Source: Turnera subulata (taxonomy: Eukaryota > Streptophyta > Magnoliopsida > Malpighiales > Passifloraceae). Taken from it: a stretch of 64,000 nucleotides of DNA. Location: contig JAKUCV010007158.1 of the NCBI GenBank assembly GCA_028386065.3, forward strand, positions 152,798 to 216,797. The letters run 5' to 3'. The notes below the pieces were generated by a model. It was given only the letters and a program-made list of their open reading frames with translations, was not told the origin of the DNA and did not search any database. The position numbers and the translations under genes are program-made. Positions 58,560 through 64,000 of this stretch are shown piece after piece (within the stretch, counting starts at the first letter, position 1; the number at the start of each line of letters is the position of its first letter).

Positions 58560-58660
58560 TAAAAACTTCTGGTTTTCCAATGAAATTTCGCACATCATTG
58601 ATCCGGGATGGCCCAACCGGTCATGCCAAACAAGATATCCACTAGCCAACTTCTAGTTGG
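58560..58660 (-). pseudogene. Copia gag-pre-integrase remnant
   Basis: The minus strand reads WHDRLGHPGSMMCEISLENQ from 58627 leftward, the conserved WH-x-RLGHPG motif of the Copia gag-pre-integrase domain that precedes integrase. Neighbouring sequence contains stops. Confidence 0.75.
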
Positions 58661-58812
58661 TCTCAGCTTCGGGCTGTACAAACTTATGCATTTAATAACA
58701 TAGAAAGAATTATTTGCTAGCTTCAGGCTAGTGTCAGCTTCGGGCTGTTATGTACCAGCTTCAGGCTGTTGTGTGCAAGCTTCAGACTTCTATGTGCCAG
58801 CTTCAAGCTGGA
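58660..58812. repeat. Degenerate tandem repeat with AGCTTCGGGCTG core
   Basis: The word AGCTTC[GA]GGCT recurs at about 58665, 58718, 58736, 58760, 58781 and 58799, with spacers of ~10-20 bp. Several units can fold back on themselves (AGCTT...AAGCT). Function unknown; probably part of the Copia 5' end. Confidence 0.6.
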
Positions 58813-59029
58813 TACAATAACTTTTATTGACTCGAATATTTATGTAGTACAATCTAAAGAATAACACAAGTAAATTTTCCACAATTTATTTATTATCTGA
58901 TGTGGTAGCCCTTATAATATAGAGATATTCAGTATCTCTTTTATTTATTGTCTCAACATAATATTCGCTTGAAAATAAATTCCTCTGAGACTTAAATAAA
59001 ATGTTCATTGATTATTGTAAGTAGAAAAA

Positions 59030-59266
59030 TTTTACTCTTCAGGAGTATAATAAAATTCATGCTCTTCCAGAGCATAAACATTTTACTCTTCCGGAGCATA
59101 TTATTCTATAATAAAATTTGTGCTCTTCCTGAGCTTAAATATATGCTCTTCAAGAGCATAGTAAAATATGTGCTCTTCAAGAGCATAGTAAAATATGTGC
59201 TCTTCCGGAGCTTAAATATATGCTCTTCAAGAGCATAGTAAAACATGTGCTCTTCTAGAGCTTAAA
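59030..59266. repeat. Array of short palindromes (GCTCTTCNNGAGC), left part
   Basis: Units such as TGCTCTTCCGGAGCA, TGCTCTTCAAGAGCA and TGCTCTTCTAGAGC recur every ~25-30 bp, alternating with A/T spacers like ATAGTAAAATATG. Each unit is a near-perfect inverted repeat. The array stops at 59266 where a large LTR begins and resumes at 62029-62121, so it was split by the insertion. Confidence 0.85.
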
Positions 59267-62028
59267 TGAAACGCCCCGACCCGTATTTACCGTACACAGT
59301 AAACACGTGCCGGAACTGTGACAACCCGACCCAAATAACCTAGCATACAGTGCAAATAATAGAAAACAGGCTCAACAGCCCAAAATATAAAACCCATATA
59401 TTTGGCCCCTCGGCCCGACAACAAAATATCATAACTGGCCCAATGGCCTAACAATAACAAAATAGTGCACAGCGGAAGACTTTAAACTCACATAAGCACT
59501 GTATGCATAAATGCAAACTATGGATCCAAGCCCGTCCAAGGGATAACGCTGCAGCCTGTCTGGAATGCACCAAGCCTGTACATGAAACAACTCATCCTAC
59601 GGGATGAAAGCCCGCAGGTGAGGGGTGAGTCCGAAGTGCTCACGACAATGGAAAGACGATCAGTATGCACACTATAACTACTCAAGTCAAAAACACGGGC
59701 TAAACAGCCCAACCCAAAGACTCGACCCAAAACTGAAAAGACTCAAATAAAACCAATTATCCAATTTTATCTTTCCGGGCCCCGTCACGGATAAGCTAGG
59801 GTCGTACCAGGTTATCAACCTGTTCCTGGTGCCAGATCAAAAAGAACCCGGGATCAACATCCCAATATCAAACTCAGGGATCAACATCCCAATCAAACCG
59901 GCATCAACATGCCCATCACAAGTAACCCAGATCATGGCACCACAAAACAGTCACAAACCATCCGGTCGTACCTCTACTTACCACGTGACAATTATATTAC
60001 CGTCATCAAAAACCAAACTCAGGGATCGACATCCCTAACCAAAATACCAAGGATCGACATCCTTGTCACTATTCATTAATTATGCCATTATACTTATTCC
60101 AAAAGACACAGAAAATCGACACGGGGATAAACATCCCAAAAATACCAAACAAGCACCGGGATAGACATCCCGAGCCAAAACACAACAAAAGCACAGCATC
60201 CAACAATGCAACAACACCAAACACAATAACCGAGTAATAAGGCACATATTGAAGGAAATCCATCCTCACCTTGGCCGATTACTCAACTCCGGAAACTATG
60301 ACCGGTACGACGCCGGCTCCTCGGGAAACTGCCCGATATCCAAAACCTATACAGCAAAATCATACATACACATAAATGCACATAAGAGTATGTCATGATG
60401 CCAATACTACGAAATTACCCATCCCGATTACATGTCTTTTATTTATTATCTTTTATCGAAAATAATTTACCAACGTATTTCCGAATATAATTTCGGTACT
60501 ATACTTTAATTAAAATTCTTTTTCAAAATATCTTTCATAAAATAACTATAATTTCCCAATTAATTTCCATAATTTTTCTGAAATTATAACTTATATATGT
60601 ATTTTCCAAAATATTTTCATAAAAATTACTTACCATAATATAATTTTCTAAAAGAAAATAATTATTTTTGGAATAACATATTTATATATCATTCCGGAAA
60701 ATACTTCCATAATGTTTATATCTTTTCCAAATTCACATAATATTAACTTTCAGATCCAAACATATTTATTTTAATTTTCAAAGAATCTATATATATGTTT
60801 ATATATATATATATATATATATTCCAATACGTTATAATTAAAACCTTTTATATTTTTCTCAAAATAATATCTATTTTTTTTATAAAAACTGATTTTATCC
60901 CAGAAAATAAATAAATAAATATATATTTTATTTTTTTTTTTTATTTTTTTTACTGGACTGGGCCATGAACAGTAAGCCCATGCCCAGCCCAAGTCCAACC
61001 AAACAACCCAGCCCAGCCCAGCTGCAAGGCCACAGCCCGGCCCAAAACAAAAACCCAAGTCATCATAGCCCAACCAAAAGCCCAAGTCCACTTACCCATG
61101 CCCAACCAGATGCGGGTCAACCCGCCTAACCATGACCCATACGGGTCATCTCCTTCCCAGCTCACCTTGCAAGGCGACGGCGACGCAATCGGCCCGGCGA
61201 CGACACGGTGCGACGATGCGAGGCGACAGCTGCGGGCTGCAGGCGGCACGGCGTGAGCTGAAGGGCGGCGAAGGCAGCTAGGTGGCGGCGGTAGGAAACG
61301 TCGGCGGTGGCTGAAGCGACAACGCGAAGAAGGAGAAGACGGCGGTCGTTGGCTGCAGCAAGGCGACGCTTCGGGGCGGCGGTCACTGCAGGCGGTCGCG
61401 ACGACGAGAGCTGGTGGAGGTGCAGGGGAGGGGGTCCGGCTCGGCGGCGGCTGTGACTCCTGCTCCTCCTCTTCTCCTTTCTTTTTTTTTTCTTTCTTCT
61501 TTTCTTTTCTTTTTTTTCTTTCCTCTCTTTTCTTTTTTTCCGGTTTCTTTTTTTTTCACTCTTCTTTTTTTTCTTTTTCCTTCTTTCTTTCCTTTTTTTT
61601 TCCTCTCCCTCTCTTTTTTTTTTCTCTCCTTTTCTTCTTCCTCTCCTCCTCTCCTTCTCCACCGGTTTTAAGCTGGTTGTGTTTTTTTTTTTGTTTTTTT
61701 TTTTTGCTTTTTCTACTATTACCCATGTGAACAATCAATAATGCGATTCGTCCGTATTACGGGCGAGTCCGATCCGGACCAGAAAATATCCGATACCTCC
61801 TTAGTTATTTTCCGGTGTGATTTTCCGAGAAATTCCGAAACCTGAAAAATACCAACTTAGGTTCGAAAAATCCGCGGGAAAATCACGAGAGCGGGAAAAC
61901 TCTCGGTTTCGAAAAACGACTCTCGTTTTACCGTGAATTAATTACCCAAGATTAATTCAACAGTAAATCACGGTAAAACGACTTTTACAGTCCGGTAAAA
62001 ATCCAAAATTTTTACCCGGGCTGTTAAT
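59267..62028 (-). mobile_element. Solo LTR (2.76 kb) of a large Gypsy-like family, minus strand
   Basis: On the minus strand the segment starts (A)TTAACAGCCCGGGTAAAA at 62028 and ends CGGGGCGTTTCA at 59267. Its first ~230 bp (62028-61800) is over 90% similar, by eye, to the plus-strand LTR start at 63802-64000. It interrupts the palindrome array, and no interior or second LTR in the same orientation is seen, so it is a solo LTR produced by recombination between two LTRs. Target duplications are unclear and the TG terminus is mutated at the right end. Inside are a GC-rich part (61180-61460), a polypyrimidine tract and AT-rich DNA. Frames in it are composition artefacts. Confidence 0.75.
61463..61705. 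repeat. Polypyrimidine tract in the solo LTR
   Basis: About 240 bp almost entirely T and C. The minus strand is therefore purine-only and gives a false Lys/Arg/Glu-rich frame of 190 codons (61162-61734). Confidence 0.9.
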
Positions 62029-62121
62029 ATATATTTCTCTAAAGTATAGTGAAAGTTATGCCCTTCTGGAGCTTATATACTCTTCTAGAGTGTAGTAAAC
62101 TTATGCTCTTCTAGAGCATAT
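62029..62121. repeat. Palindrome array, right part (after solo LTR)
   Basis: Resumes with CCCTTCTGGAGC, ACTCTTCTAGAGT and GCTCTTCTAGAGC units, matching 59030-59266. Ends where the next LTR begins at 62122. Confidence 0.75.
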
Positions 62122-63801
<1,680 letters not shown>

Positions 63802-64000
63802 TGTAACAGCCCGGGTAAAAATTTTGGATTTTTACCGGACTGTAAAAGTCTATTTACCGTGATTTACTGTTGAATTAATCTTGGGTAATTAATTCAAGGT
63901 AAATCGGGAGTTATTTTTCGAATCCGAGTGTTTTCCCGCGCTCGTGATTTTCCCGCGGATTTTTCGAACCTAAGTTGGTATTTTTCGGGTTTCGGAATTT
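63802..64000 (+). mobile_element. LTR start of the large family, continues past the window end
   Basis: TGTAACAGCCCGGGTAAAAAT with following sequence closely matching the reverse complement of 62028-61800. Only the first 199 bp are inside the window. Confidence 0.8.

Larger units (their letters stand above)
56181..58680 (-). mobile_element. Decayed Ty1/Copia retrotransposon, minus strand
   Basis: Reading leftward on the minus strand gives the normal Copia order. A gag-pre-integrase motif WHDRLGHPG (58601-58627) comes first, then integrase-like DNA. The start of the RT, around KPVDYK and further YEEIYSPVVDAI-like sequence (57165-57010), follows. RNase H sequence GFADAGPLFDPHKAQT (56455-56400) and the LTR (56180-56040) come last. 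Stops and frameshifts occur throughout, so no polyprotein can be made. Its 5' LTR would lie right of 58.7 kb, where the short-repeat arrays are. Confidence 0.75.

Noticed and set aside
59008..59238. 76-codon frame with repeated LFRSI
   Set aside because: Translation of the tandem palindrome array.
61162..61734. 190-codon Lys/Arg/Glu-rich frame on the minus strand
   Set aside because: It is the complement of a polypyrimidine tract inside a solo LTR; the composition alone produces the frame.

Overview
This window is nuclear DNA from a flowering plant, almost certainly a eudicot. The evidence is AT-rich intergenic DNA, split genes with plant-type introns, a plant-specific CC-type glutaredoxin ending in ALWL, a clear PBS1-type receptor-like cytoplasmic kinase, and plant transposon families: L1-type LINEs with DUF4283 ORF1, Ty1/Copia and Ty3/Gypsy-like LTR elements, TRIM, Mutator-like elements (MULEs) and a Helitron end. 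I cannot name the species. No rRNA, tRNA, CRISPR or bacterial feature was recognised.

Layout. 1-9.3 kb: a duplicated ~1 kb non-coding segment. Its second copy is split by a 5.58 kb LTR retrotransposon with 2.6 kb LTRs and an internal region of only 437 bp. 9.5-14 kb: two long-TIR MULEs of ~1.6 kb. 14.1-15.8 kb: a decayed Copia element with a gag remnant. 17.5-23.2 kb: a complete-length but dead LINE between perfect 15 bp target-site duplications. 23.6-24.1 kb: a rearranged inverted piece of the same Copia family. 25.1-27.6 kb: a 5'-truncated LINE. 28-28.5 kb: a glutaredoxin gene on the minus strand. 30 kb: a Helitron 3' terminus. 30.4-34.1 kb: a third LINE. 35.5-36.3 kb: a 754 bp TRIM with near-identical LTRs. 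36.8-38.1 kb: a tentative three-exon small gene. 38.6-40.7 kb: a fourth LINE. 44-47 kb: LINE ORF1 fragments split by a block holding a third MULE. 50.5-55.1 kb: the PBS1-like kinase gene (five exons, 457 aa). 56-59.3 kb: a decayed Copia element and arrays of short palindromic repeats. 59.3-64 kb: nested, oppositely oriented large LTRs of one family.

The host-gene content is small. The glutaredoxin (redox partner of TGA transcription factors) and PBS1 (immune kinase and known effector decoy) both have established links to defence signalling, but nothing here shows that they are co-regulated. The rest is a transposon landscape. Its most informative features are the target-site duplications, the in-window empty site for the LTR element, and the nesting order. 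I found no previously undescribed multi-gene system. The most biologically interesting local details are the PBS1 loop sequence (STRPH in place of the Arabidopsis SEMPH), the large-LTR element reduced to almost no interior, and the reused primer-binding-site variant shared by two unrelated retroelements.
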